DNA of 23,790 nucleotides from Treponema sp. (GTDB lineage Bacteria; Spirochaetota; Spirochaetia; Treponematales; Treponemataceae): positions 1 to 23,790 of the forward strand of contig SFOB01000034.1 of NCBI GenBank assembly GCA_004554075.1. The letters run 5' to 3'. The notes below the pieces were generated by a model. The model saw nothing but the letters and a program-made list of their open reading frames with translations. It made no database searches and was not told the DNA's origin. The position numbers and the translations under genes are program-made. Below, in pieces: positions 14,660-21,711 of this stretch. Every line of letters starts with the position of its first letter. Position 1 is the stretch's first letter.

Positions 14660-14935
14660 TTATTTAGCACGCTCAATGATTTCAGCAAGGCGCCAGCACT
14701 TGTCTTTGCTGAGCGGTCTGCATTCAACGATACGTACTGTATCACCTACATGTGCATCATTGTTTTCATCATGAGCCATGTACTTCTTAGATCTTGTTAC
14801 ATATTTCTTGTAAAGACGATCCATTTTCTTTGATGAAATTGTTACTACAATTGTTTTGTCCATCTTGTCTGATGTAACAAGTCCAACAAATGAACGTTTT
14901 GCAGTCTTTACAGTCTGAACAGCATTCTCTTCCAC
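14660..14935 (-). CDS. rpsQ: Small subunit ribosomal protein uS17
   Basis: uS17 is a primary 16S binder with an OB fold. The 91-residue protein shows FVGLVTSDKMDKTIVVTIS, then YKKYVTRSKKYMAHDE and GDTVRIVECRPLSKDKCWRL, the full family pattern. A short N-terminal lead of about 14 residues precedes the conserved core. It lies 10 bp after rpmC. Confidence 0.97.
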   Translation of the reverse strand: MEENAVQTVKTAKRSFVGLVTSDKMDKTIVVTISSKKMDRLYKKYVTRSKKYMAHDENNDAHVGDTVRIVECRPLSKDKCWRLAEIIERAK

Positions 14936-14945
14936 AGTTCAGCTC

Positions 14946-15158
14946 CTACTTATTTTCTCCGGCGAGTTCTTTCGCACGGATGAACGTATTAAGGCGTGCG
15001 ATTTCGCGGCGCATTGTACGTTTCTGCATTGGGTTATCTACATGAGAAATCACCATCTTGAAACGGAGATCCATGTATTCCTTTTTCAGCTCGTCACGTT
15101 TTGCTACGAGTTCTTTATAAGACAGTTCTTTATCGTTCTTTTTCTTTGAATCAGCCAT
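14946..15158 (-). CDS. rpmC: Large subunit ribosomal protein uL29
   Basis: uL29 is a two-helix 50S protein near the exit tunnel, part of the platform for SRP and trigger factor. The 70 residues include YKELVAKRDELKKEYMDLRF and the end RTMRREIARLNTFIRAKE. The N-terminal ADSKKKNDKE lead is slightly longer than usual. It follows rplP by 10 bp. Confidence 0.96.
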   Translation of the reverse strand: MADSKKKNDKELSYKELVAKRDELKKEYMDLRFKMVISHVDNPMQKRTMRREIARLNTFIRAKELAGENK

Positions 15159-15168
15159 CTTATTCCTC

Positions 15169-15588
15169 CTAGTCGCGTGTTGGCTTTACAGCAATCTTTG
15201 TAATAACTGGAAGCTTATCTGCAGCAAGCTCGAGAGCTCTGTGTGCGAGATTAATATCTACGCCTCCAACTTCAAACAAAATCATACCCGGTTTGATAAC
15301 AGCTGCCCAATGATCTGGAGCACCTTTACCCTTACCCATACGAACTTCAGCAGGTTTCTTTGTAATAGGCTTGTCTGGGAATACACGAATCCAAACGTTA
15401 CCCTTACGATCCAGCTTACGGTTGATGGCAACACGGGCTGCCTCAATTACTCTGGCATCAAGCCAGGTTGGTTCCATTGCAACAAGTGCGATGTCGCCAA
15501 AATCAATGTGATTATCGCGTGTCGCATTTCCTTTTTCGCGGCCGCGCTGTACCTTACGGTGAATTACTCTTTTTGGACTAAGTGGCAT
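15169..15588 (-). CDS. rplP: Large subunit ribosomal protein uL16
   Basis: uL16 organises the A-site tRNA elbow region of the 50S subunit. The 139-residue protein shows MPLSPKRVIHRKVQRGREKG, WIRVFPDKPITKKPAEVRMG and GKGKGAPDHWAAVIKPG, the signature around the conserved Arg. AAGGAG before the ATG lies in the end of rpsC. Two bases separate the genes. Confidence 0.98.
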   Translation of the reverse strand: MPLSPKRVIHRKVQRGREKGNATRDNHIDFGDIALVAMEPTWLDARVIEAARVAINRKLDRKGNVWIRVFPDKPITKKPAEVRMGKGKGAPDHWAAVIKPGMILFEVGGVDINLAHRALELAADKLPVITKIAVKPTRD

Positions 15589-15590
15589 AA

Positions 15591-16334
15591 CTAACTCCTT
15601 GCCTTTTTAGCAGGTTCAGAACCCTCAGTCTTTTCAGCTGCCTGACGAGCTGGACGTCTTGGTTTCTTAACGAGCTGACCAGCATCTTCATTGTGGTCGA
15701 TACCATAGTTCATACCGTTATAAACCCATACTTTAATACCGATTTTACCGTATGTAGTAAGAGCTTCGTATGTACCATAGTCGATATCAGCACGAAGAGT
15801 ATGAAGAGGTACACGTCCTTCCTTGTGCTCTTCAGTACGAGACATATCTGCTCCACCGAGACGACCACTAAGACGAACCTTTACACCCTGTGCACCAGCA
15901 CGCATAGCATTGCTTACAGCCTGCTTCATTGCCTTGCGGAATGAACCACGACCTACAAGCTGACGACCAATATTCTGAGCAATCAAGCTTGCGTTCAAGT
16001 CTGCACGCTTAATTTCCTTAATCTTGATCTGAACTTTCTTTGTAAGCTGCTTCTGAATATCTGCACTAATCTTTTCGATTGATGCACCTTTAACACCAAT
16101 AATTACACCTGGGCGAGCTGTGTGAATTACGATTGTAACGCGCTGTGGATGGCGAACAATCTCAATCTCAGCTATATCAGCATTCTTACATTCTGGAAGA
16201 TCAGCAACCATCTTACGAATCTTGATGTCTTCAAGAACTAAATCTGCATATTCACGTGGATCTGCATACCAGCGTGACTGCCATGTCTTGTTTACGCCAA
16301 GGCGCAAACCAATAGGATTAACTTTCTGTCCCAC
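15591..16334 (-). CDS. rpsC: Small subunit ribosomal protein uS3
   Basis: uS3 guards the mRNA entry site and has helicase activity. I place the start at GTG 16334, giving 247 residues beginning MGQKVNPIGLRLGVNKTW, because GGGGGA lies about 6 nt upstream and this is the family start. A longer TTG-initiated frame from 16358 lies within rplV. The KH domain holds the GxxG loop (VIIGVKGASIEKI), and GRLGGADMSRTE marks the C-terminal domain. A Lys/Arg/Ala-rich tail extends it beyond the usual 210-233 residues. Confidence 0.97.
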   Translation of the reverse strand: MGQKVNPIGLRLGVNKTWQSRWYADPREYADLVLEDIKIRKMVADLPECKNADIAEIEIVRHPQRVTIVIHTARPGVIIGVKGASIEKISADIQKQLTKKVQIKIKEIKRADLNASLIAQNIGRQLVGRGSFRKAMKQAVSNAMRAGAQGVKVRLSGRLGGADMSRTEEHKEGRVPLHTLRADIDYGTYEALTTYGKIGIKVWVYNGMNYGIDHNEDAGQLVKKPRRPARQAAEKTEGSEPAKKARS

Positions 16335-16335
16335 T

Positions 16336-16692
16336 TTATTCCCCCGCCTTCTCGTCAACGATGACGGTAATATGACACATACGCTTCAAAAGCTGATCTG
16401 CACGACCACGTGCGCGGAACCATACTCTCTTGAGTCTTGGACCTTCATCAACTCTGATCTCTTTTACGTAAAGCATATCTTCATCCAACTTGCTGTTCTG
16501 GTTAAGTGCATTTGCTGCAGCAGACTTCAAAGTAGCACTAATCAAAGTTGCACCTTTCTGTGGCATGTTTGCCAAGATAGCCATAGCTTCAGTATAGGAT
16601 TTCTGATTAATTACATGAGCAACAGGGCGAACCTTTGTTGGTGATGCAATCAGGAACTTAGAAGTGGCTACATAACCTTTTTTCTCAGCCAT
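16336..16692 (-). CDS. rplV: Large subunit ribosomal protein uL22
   Basis: uL22 lines the peptide exit tunnel, and its loop is a macrolide-resistance site. I chose ATG 16692 over the in-frame GTG 16701 because AGGTGGA, the ribosome binding site 5 nt upstream, includes that GTG. The 118-residue protein shows VRPVAHVINQKSYTEAMAIL and the loop region DEGPRLKRVWFRARGRAD with no evident resistance change. Confidence 0.96.
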   Translation of the reverse strand: MAEKKGYVATSKFLIASPTKVRPVAHVINQKSYTEAMAILANMPQKGATLISATLKSAAANALNQNSKLDEDMLYVKEIRVDEGPRLKRVWFRARGRADQLLKRMCHITVIVDEKAGE

Positions 16693-16708
16693 AATATCCA
16701 CCTATTTA

Positions 16709-16990
16709 TTAGCCTTTAGAGGCAGTTTTGTCTGAACCACCATGGCCCTTGAATGTACGAGTTGGTGCAAATTCACCAAGCTTATGTCCAACAAGGTTTT
16801 CTGTAATATATACAGGAATCCATGATTTACCATTATAAACAGAGATTGTGTTTCCAACCATCTCTGGGATTATTGTTGAGCAGCGAGAATATGTTTTAAT
16901 CATTTTTCTGTCTGCTTCTTTATTCATTGCCTGAACCTTCTTGTAAAGTGATTTCTCTACAAATGGTCCTTTCTTAACAGATCTTGACAC
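16709..16990 (-). CDS. rpsS: Small subunit ribosomal protein uS19
   Basis: uS19 lies in the 30S head and bridges to the 50S central protuberance. The 93 residues begin MSRSVKKGPFVEKSLYKKV and contain TYSRCSTIIPEMVGNTISVY and GHKLGEFAPTRTFKGH. Length and motifs are standard. It lies between rplB (17 bp) and rplV (16 bp). Confidence 0.98.
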   Translation of the reverse strand: MSRSVKKGPFVEKSLYKKVQAMNKEADRKMIKTYSRCSTIIPEMVGNTISVYNGKSWIPVYITENLVGHKLGEFAPTRTFKGHGGSDKTASKG

Positions 16991-17007
16991 GATTATCTCC
17001 TCTGCGA

Positions 17008-17832
17008 CTACTTCTTACGACGACTAACAATGAACTTGCTAGAAGTCTTTCTCTTATTACGAGTCTGGTAACCTTTACAAGGCTGTCCCCAAGGAGTAAC
17101 TGGGTTACGTCCCTTACCAGCACCTTCACCACCACCAAGTGGATGATCAACCGGGTTCATAGCCATACCGCGTACTGTAGGGCGGATACCCATCCAGCGT
17201 TTATGACCGGCTTTACCAAGCTTAACGTTCATGTGCTCTTCGTTTCCTACAACACCGATTGTAGCGTAGCACTTTCCGTTAATCTTTCTCATTTCACTTG
17301 AAGGCAAGCGAACGATAACGTAGTCACCTTCGCGACCTGCAATCATTGCACTAGCACCAGCAGAACGAACAAGCTGTCCACCCTGACCAAGTGTCAATTC
17401 AATGTTATGAATAGTGAAACCAACTGGAATTGCATTCAGAGGAAGTGCATTTCCAACTGTTGGAGCTGCGTTTTCGCCAGAAATAATCTTCTGACCAACC
17501 TGCAAGCCCTTTGGAGCGATGATATAACGTTTATCACCGTCTGCATAATAAATCAAAGCGATGTTAGCACTTCTGTTTGGATCGTATTCGATTGTCTTTA
17601 CGGTTCCAGGAATTCCGTGCTTATCACGTTTGAAATCTATATCACGATAGCGTCTCTTGTGACCGCCGCCCTGATGACGTACAGAAATACGACCACCAGC
17701 TCCGCGTCCTGCATGAGACTTACGACCTGACACCAAAGTTTTCTCGGGTCTATCAGTTGTCAGTTCGTCACGACGCAAGTCAACACGTCCACGTGTACCT
17801 GCTGTCATTGGCTTAAATACTTTAAGAGCCAT
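17008..17832 (-). CDS. rplB: Large subunit ribosomal protein uL2
   Basis: uL2 is needed for subunit joining and for building the peptidyl-transferase centre. The 274-residue protein shows GRGAGGRISVRHQGGGHKRR near the N-terminus, the central GDYVIVRLPSSEMRKING block and the active-site-proximal RGMAMNPVDHPLGGGEG, with the invariant His retained. The Lys/Arg-rich end is typical. It follows rplW by 26 bp, the widest gap within the rplC-to-rpsM block apart from secY/rpmJ. Confidence 0.99.
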   Translation of the reverse strand: MALKVFKPMTAGTRGRVDLRRDELTTDRPEKTLVSGRKSHAGRGAGGRISVRHQGGGHKRRYRDIDFKRDKHGIPGTVKTIEYDPNRSANIALIYYADGDKRYIIAPKGLQVGQKIISGENAAPTVGNALPLNAIPVGFTIHNIELTLGQGGQLVRSAGASAMIAGREGDYVIVRLPSSEMRKINGKCYATIGVVGNEEHMNVKLGKAGHKRWMGIRPTVRGMAMNPVDHPLGGGEGAGKGRNPVTPWGQPCKGYQTRNKRKTSSKFIVSRRKK

Positions 17833-17858
17833 TTTATATCCCCTTAATTCCTACCAGA

Positions 17859-18143
17859 TTATACACCTTCGAAAGCTGCAATTGTTTCGCCTTCAGCGAT
17901 ACGAACGATAGCTTTCTTGTAAGATGCTGTACGACCTGGTTTTCCACGAAGTCGTTTCATTTTTCCAAGCACATTCATTGTTGTGCAGTCAACTACCTTT
18001 ACCTTAAACAAGCGTGTAACAGCTTCTTTAATCTGTGTCTTTGTAGCATCAGGGCGAACGATGAATACATATTTGTTCTGTTCGCGCAACATGCTTGCCT
18101 TTTCAGAAACAACAGGCCTAATAAGAATATCTTCGTAATTCAT
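17859..18143 (-). CDS. rplW: Large subunit ribosomal protein uL23
   Basis: uL23 sits at the exit tunnel and docks trigger factor and SRP. The 94 residues begin MNYEDILIRPVVSEKASML and contain KYVFIVRPDATKTQIKEAV and the extended loop around MKRLRGKPGRTASYKKAIV. The ATG shares its A with the rplD stop (TAATG), a coupled start. Confidence 0.98.
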   Translation of the reverse strand: MNYEDILIRPVVSEKASMLREQNKYVFIVRPDATKTQIKEAVTRLFKVKVVDCTTMNVLGKMKRLRGKPGRTASYKKAIVRIAEGETIAAFEGV

Positions 18144-18781
18144 TATTTAGCCTCCTTATCTTCAGCATAAAAGTCAGACAGATTCTTTACAGCAGATTCA
18201 AGGATAATTACCTTGCGTCCGTAGAACAATGTATGAGCTTCAAGACGGTTGTAAGCAAGGAATGAGAGGTTAGGAATATTGCGTCCAGCCTGCTTAATCT
18301 TTGCATCATCATCTTTAAGAATAAGAACTGTTCTTTCGTCCTTAGCAAAGTTGTTAAGGATTGCAACGAGATCCTTTGTTTTACCGCTTTCAACAGTAAA
18401 ATCTTCAACAACTGTAAGTCTGTCACCCTGAGCATGTGAACTCAAGATTGACTTCATAGCAAGTCTCTTTTCTTTCTTTGGAATTGAATAGCTGAAATCT
18501 CTTGGTTTTGGTCCAAAAATTGTACCACCACCTACTGTGATTGGAGACTTCTTATCACCACGACGTGCGTTACCAGTTCCCTTCTGCTTATAAGGCTTGT
18601 TGTTAGAACCGTGAACTTCAGCACGAGTTTTTGTACAAGCAGTACCAACACGTCTGTTAGCCAATTCATTTGTAATAGCGTAATAGATTACGTCGTCATT
18701 TACTGGAAGACCGAATACTTTATCATCAAGTGTGATTGTACGCAGCTCTTTACCAGAAGTTGAATATACTTTCTTTTCCAT
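18143..18781 (-). CDS. rplD: Large subunit ribosomal protein uL4
   Basis: uL4 forms part of the exit tunnel constriction. In enterobacteria it autoregulates the S10 operon, which is not shown here. The 212-residue protein shows the tunnel loop NNKPYKQKGTGNARRG and GGTIFGPKPRDFSYSIPKK, with the usual macrolide-contact Lys in KQKGTG. It starts 10 bp after rplC and overlaps rplW by one base. Confidence 0.97.
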   Translation of the reverse strand: MEKKVYSTSGKELRTITLDDKVFGLPVNDDVIYYAITNELANRRVGTACTKTRAEVHGSNNKPYKQKGTGNARRGDKKSPITVGGGTIFGPKPRDFSYSIPKKEKRLAMKSILSSHAQGDRLTVVEDFTVESGKTKDLVAILNNFAKDERTVLILKDDDAKIKQAGRNIPNLSFLAYNRLEAHTLFYGRKVIILESAVKNLSDFYAEDKEAK

Positions 18782-18791
18782 ATTCTATCTC

Positions 18792-19412
18792 CTATTTCTT
18801 TACTGCGGACTTCACGATGAGTGTACAGTCCTTATTTCCAGGAACAGCACCGCGAACCATAATTACCTTGAGCTCTGGATCAACTTTAACAATCTTCAGA
18901 TTCTGCACAGTAACTCTTTTGAATCCCATGTGTCCAGGAAGCTTAATGTTCTTGAATGAGTGACCTGGAGTTGTACATTCTCCTGTACCACCCGGCTCAC
19001 GATGGAACTTAGAACCGTGTGTAGCACGTCCACCATGGAAGCCCCATCTCTTCATAACACCCTGGAAACCCTTACCTTTTGATGTAGCTGTTACATCGAG
19101 GAAACGACTACCTTCAAAGAGCTCAAGACCAACAACATCTCCAATATTTACTTCTTTTTCGAAGTTGCGGAACTCTTTCAAGTGGCGCTTTGGAGTAATG
19201 TTCTCTGGGAATTGTCCGGCATATGCTTTGTTTGCTTTAGATGCTTTCAAATCATCCAAACCAAGAACAACTGCATCATAACCGCAATTTTCCTTTGTTT
19301 TCTTGGCAACAACAACATTAGGCTCGACCTGGATTACGGTTACTGGTGTCAGATTTCCGCTTTCGTCGAATATCTGTGTCATGCCAACTTTCTTTGCAAT
19401 CAGACCTTTCAT
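18792..19412 (-). CDS. rplC: Large subunit ribosomal protein uL3
   Basis: uL3 is a first-stage 50S assembly protein reaching the peptidyl-transferase centre. The 206 residues begin MKGLIAKKVGMTQIFDESG and contain KRWGFHGGRATHGSKFHREP and LPGHMGFKRVTVQNL. The loop that carries the methylated Gln in E. coli reads GGTGECTTPG here, so that Gln is absent. This is not rare outside proteobacteria. AGGAG (19421-19425) precedes the ATG and abuts one arm of a long-range pairing in the spacer from rpsJ. Confidence 0.98.
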   Translation of the reverse strand: MKGLIAKKVGMTQIFDESGNLTPVTVIQVEPNVVVAKKTKENCGYDAVVLGLDDLKASKANKAYAGQFPENITPKRHLKEFRNFEKEVNIGDVVGLELFEGSRFLDVTATSKGKGFQGVMKRWGFHGGRATHGSKFHREPGGTGECTTPGHSFKNIKLPGHMGFKRVTVQNLKIVKVDPELKVIMVRGAVPGNKDCTLIVKSAVKK

Positions 19413-19425
19413 TCTGATATCTCCT

Positions 19426-19489
19426 ATTTGGGATTTTGCTACTAACTATTCACAAAACTCCCTTATTATTACAGGCCGTCATCCCAAAT
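19426..19489 (-). promoter_or_regulatory. Structured rpsJ-rplC spacer, possible translational control site
   Basis: In the minus-strand RNA, ATTTGGGAT (19481-19489) is perfectly complementary to ATCCCAAAT (19426-19434), enclosing 46 nt. The 3' arm directly touches the rplC ribosome binding site AGGAG (19421-19425). The full spacer is 126 bp, far longer than the other S10-block gaps. Just past the rpsJ stop there is also a weak CCAC/GTGG hairpin followed by TTTT and AATTTT (about 19509-19535), which could attenuate transcription. Confidence 0.45.
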
Positions 19490-19538
19490 CCAGAGGGACC
19501 GTACCTAAAATTAAAACCACTATAATGTGGGGTTTACA

Positions 19539-19847
19539 CTACTGTGTAATAACTACGTCTACACCGGCAGGAAGCTCAAGCTTCATCAGTGAATCCATAA
19601 CGTCCTGTGAAGGATTCATTATGTCAATAAGGCGCTTGTGTGTACGCATTTCAAACTGCTCACGTGACTTCTTGTTTACGTGAGGTGAGCGAAGTACTGT
19701 CACCTTGTTGATTTTTGTAGGAAGAGGGATAGGACCTGAAACCTTAGCTCCCGCTTTCTGTACAGTCTGCACGATGGCTTTAGCACTCTGGTCGATCAGA
19801 ACTGCATCAAATGCACGAAGTCTGACACGAATTTTTCCATTAGCCAT
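19539..19847 (-). CDS. rpsJ: Small subunit ribosomal protein uS10
   Basis: uS10 lies in the 30S head and, with NusB, forms the antitermination complex. The 102-residue protein shows IRVRLRAFDAVLIDQSAKAI, GPIPLPTKINKVTVLRSPHV and EMRTHKRLIDIMNPSQ, all standard. AAGGAG lies 9 nt before the ATG, directly after a 15-bp hairpin. It is placed between tuf and rplC. Confidence 0.98.
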   Translation of the reverse strand: MANGKIRVRLRAFDAVLIDQSAKAIVQTVQKAGAKVSGPIPLPTKINKVTVLRSPHVNKKSREQFEMRTHKRLIDIMNPSQDVMDSLMKLELPAGVDVVITQ

Positions 19848-19868
19848 TTAATTTTACTCCTTTTTCAC

Positions 19869-19905
19869 AACAAACAGACTGATAAACAATACCAGCCTGT
19901 TTGTT
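19869..19905 (-). promoter_or_regulatory. 15-bp hairpin between tuf and rpsJ
   Basis: Arms 19891-19905 and 19869-19883 pair over 15 positions, including two G-U pairs in the minus-strand RNA, around a 7-nt loop. The base is AACAAACAG/CTGTTTGTT. After the stem the minus strand reads GTGAAAAAGGAG, the rpsJ ribosome binding site, with no T run. It is therefore not a terminator but a candidate RNase III site or a stabiliser of the upstream tuf mRNA. Confidence 0.6.
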
Positions 19906-19919
19906 TGAAAAAAATCTAA

Positions 19920-21104
19920 CTACTCAATAATCTTTGTTACCTGTCCAGAAGCGATTGTGTGACCGCCTTCACGGATAGCGAGCTTAAGACCTTCATCCAT
20001 AGCGATTGGGTGGATGAGTTCACCGATAACCTTTACGTTATCGCCTGGTTTAACCATGTCTGTACCAGCTTCGAGTTCGATTGTACCAGTGATATCTGTA
20101 GTTCTGAAGTAGAACTGTGGGCGATATCCTGTGAAGAATGGAGAGTGACGTCCACCTTCTTCCTTTGAAAGAACGTAAATCTGAGCTTCGAACTTTGTGT
20201 GTGGGTTGATAGACTTTGGTGCACAAAGAACCTGACCACGAACAACGTCTTTCTTTTCAATACCACGGAGGAGGATACCAACGTTATCACCAGCCATACC
20301 CTGATCAAGAGTCTTCTGGAACATTTCGATACCTGTTACAGTTGTATCAGCTGTTGGGCGGATACCTACGATCTGTACAGCATCGTTCATGTTTACAACA
20401 CCACGCTCAATCTTTCCTGTTACTACAGTACCACGACCAGAGATAGTGAAGATGTCTTCGATTGGCATCAAGAATGGTTTCTGATCATCACGAACTGGAT
20501 CATCGAACCATGTATCCATAGCTGTAAGGAGTTCTTCGATACAAGCTGTGTTTTCTGGAGTTGGGTCATTCAAAGCCTTGAATGCAGAACCCTTAATAAT
20601 TGGTGTATCAGCAGAGAATCCATACTCCTGGAGAGTATCTTTTACTTCTTCTACTACGAGTTCGAGAAGATCTGGATCATCAACCTGATCAACTTTGTTC
20701 AAGAATACGATGATCTTTGGTACACCTACCTGACGAGCGAGAAGCAAGTGCTCACGTGTCTGTGGCATAACTGAGTCTGGAGCAGATACTACGAGGATAG
20801 AACCATCCATCTGAGCAGCACCAGTAATCATGTTCTTAATATAGTCAGCATGTCCTGGACAGTCGATGTGAGCATAGTGTCTCTTATCTGACTGATATTC
20901 CAAGTGACGAGTATTGATTGTAATACCACGCTCTTTCTCTTCTGGAGCGTTATCAATTTCGTCATACTTAAGGGCCTTATCACCATATTTGTTAGCACAA
21001 TATGTAGTGATAGCAGCTGAAAGTGTAGTCTTACCATGGTCTACGTGACCAATAGTACCAACGTTCATGTGAGGTTTAGTTCTAACGAACTTCTCCTTAG
21101 CCAT
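19920..21104 (-). CDS. tuf: Translation elongation factor Tu
   Basis: EF-Tu is the GTPase that delivers aminoacyl-tRNA to the ribosomal A site. The 394-residue protein has G1 GHVDHGKT (19-26), G3 DCPGH (81-85, catalytic His85), G4 NKVD (about 136-139) and G5 GSA, followed by the domain 2 and 3 barrels ending GGHTIASGQVTKIIE. I chose ATG 21104 because AAGGAG lies 6-7 nt upstream and MAKEKFVRTKPHMNVG fits the family. An in-frame ATG at 21143 has no ribosome binding site. It is the first gene of the S10 transcript. fusA, its usual upstream partner, is absent. Confidence 0.98.
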   Translation of the reverse strand: MAKEKFVRTKPHMNVGTIGHVDHGKTTLSAAITTYCANKYGDKALKYDEIDNAPEEKERGITINTRHLEYQSDKRHYAHIDCPGHADYIKNMITGAAQMDGSILVVSAPDSVMPQTREHLLLARQVGVPKIIVFLNKVDQVDDPDLLELVVEEVKDTLQEYGFSADTPIIKGSAFKALNDPTPENTACIEELLTAMDTWFDDPVRDDQKPFLMPIEDIFTISGRGTVVTGKIERGVVNMNDAVQIVGIRPTADTTVTGIEMFQKTLDQGMAGDNVGILLRGIEKKDVVRGQVLCAPKSINPHTKFEAQIYVLSKEEGGRHSPFFTGYRPQFYFRTTDITGTIELEAGTDMVKPGDNVKVIGELIHPIAMDEGLKLAIREGGHTIASGQVTKIIE

Positions 21105-21568
21105 GTTTTTCTCCTTGCCGGATTTTTTCCTTAGGTCCGGCATTAATATTTTTTATGTGCTGCACTTTAAGCCAGAATACAGATTCCCTTTAACGAGAGA
21201 AAACTGCATTCGCAGACACACTATTTGAACGAGTAAATAATAATTGATAGAAACGGATAAGAAACATATTTCAAAAACATTCCATATTATTCGAAATGTT
21301 CCAACCCGGTACCACCGATCATTATCACCTGATTGACAACTGGTCTGGTATATTCGAGTTTGCCTTTTACGGCGTCAGGAATACCCATAATCTGTTGTCT
21401 ATATAATAATCACCAACGGTGAAAATTAACCGCATTAAGGGCCGCATCTACCTGAAAATCATTTCTGACTAACTTTACGGTGATGCCAAATCTGTGCTTA
21501 CCACAGCTTTGCCTGACTTCTCAAAGAACCCAATACCCCCTAAAAACCAAAAGAGGGCAAGTTCAAAC
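21105..21568 (-). promoter_or_regulatory. Long tuf leader region (about 458 nt transcribed)
   Basis: The 628-bp gap between rpsG and tuf contains no gene I can defend. From the predicted start near 21562 to the tuf ATG, a leader of about 458 nt would be made. Its middle part (about 21300-21540) is clearly richer in G+C than its flanks. It holds CCCTC/GGGGG (about 21536-21558) and AACATT/AATGTT stem candidates. On the minus strand one frame (21283-21522) runs about 80 codons with a single TGA, and includes VNQVIMIGGTGLEHFE. It matches no family I know. It may be a structured leader or the remains of a gene. Confidence 0.45.
21117..21141 (-). promoter_or_regulatory. Hairpin directly upstream of the tuf ribosome binding site
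   Basis: GCCGGA (21136-21141) and TCCGGC (21117-21122) form perfect 6-bp arms with a 13-nt loop, and the next bases are the Shine-Dalgarno AAGGAG (21111-21116). The loop itself contains AAGGA, a second Shine-Dalgarno-like string. No T run follows, so termination is unlikely, and control of ribosome access is possible. Confidence 0.5.
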
Positions 21569-21597
21569 AATATACAAAATTTAAAAAATAAATTCAA
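21569..21597 (-). promoter_or_regulatory. Promoter of the tuf-S10 superoperon
   Basis: On the minus strand, TTGAAT (21597-21592), a 17-bp AT-rich spacer and TATATT (21574-21569). This is the best sigma-70 match in the rpsG-tuf gap on this strand. The same -35 hexamer, TTGAAT, is used by the rpsL promoter. Transcription would start at about 21562. Confidence 0.6.
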
Positions 21598-21602
21598 GCG
21601 CT

Positions 21603-21666
21603 AAATGCCGAATTTATGAAAATAATGTAAAACTTCGCATTTGGCACAAATTTACTAAATTTGCCA
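21603..21666. repeat. Overlapping inverted repeats between the rpsG terminator and the tuf promoter
   Basis: AAATGCCGAA (21603-21612) nearly complements TTCGCATTT (21633-21641). The TTTGGC at about 21639-21644 also pairs with GCCAAA (about 21661-21668), around AAATTT/AAATTT arms. The two stems share bases and cannot both form. They lie downstream of the rpsG terminator and upstream of the tuf -35. Confidence 0.45.
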
Positions 21667-21671
21667 AAAAT

Positions 21672-21711
21672 AAAAAAAACGGGAGCCACCAGTAAGGCGA
21701 CCTCCCGTTTT
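21672..21711 (-). terminator. Terminator of the rpsL-rpsG transcript
   Basis: AAAACGGGAG (21702-21711) pairs with CTCCCGTTTT (complement of 21676-21685) over 10 bp. Five further inner pairs follow a bulged G, with a 5-nt loop, and eight T end the structure on the minus strand (complement of A 21672-21679). It lies about 20 bp past the rpsG stop and separates rpsL-rpsG from tuf. Confidence 0.93.

Noticed and set aside
16335..16358. Upstream TTG start for uS3
   Set aside because: It lies inside rplV and adds non-family residues. The GTG at 16334 has GGGGGA upstream and gives MGQKVNPIG.
20199..20774. 191-codon open frame on the plus strand across tuf
   Set aside because: It is antisense to a highly conserved EF-Tu and rich in Cys, Trp and Tyr, a typical shadow frame.
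21105..21143. Upstream ATG extending EF-Tu by 13 residues
   Set aside because: It has no ribosome binding site, while AAGGAG lies 6-7 nt before the ATG at 21104, which gives the family N-terminus.
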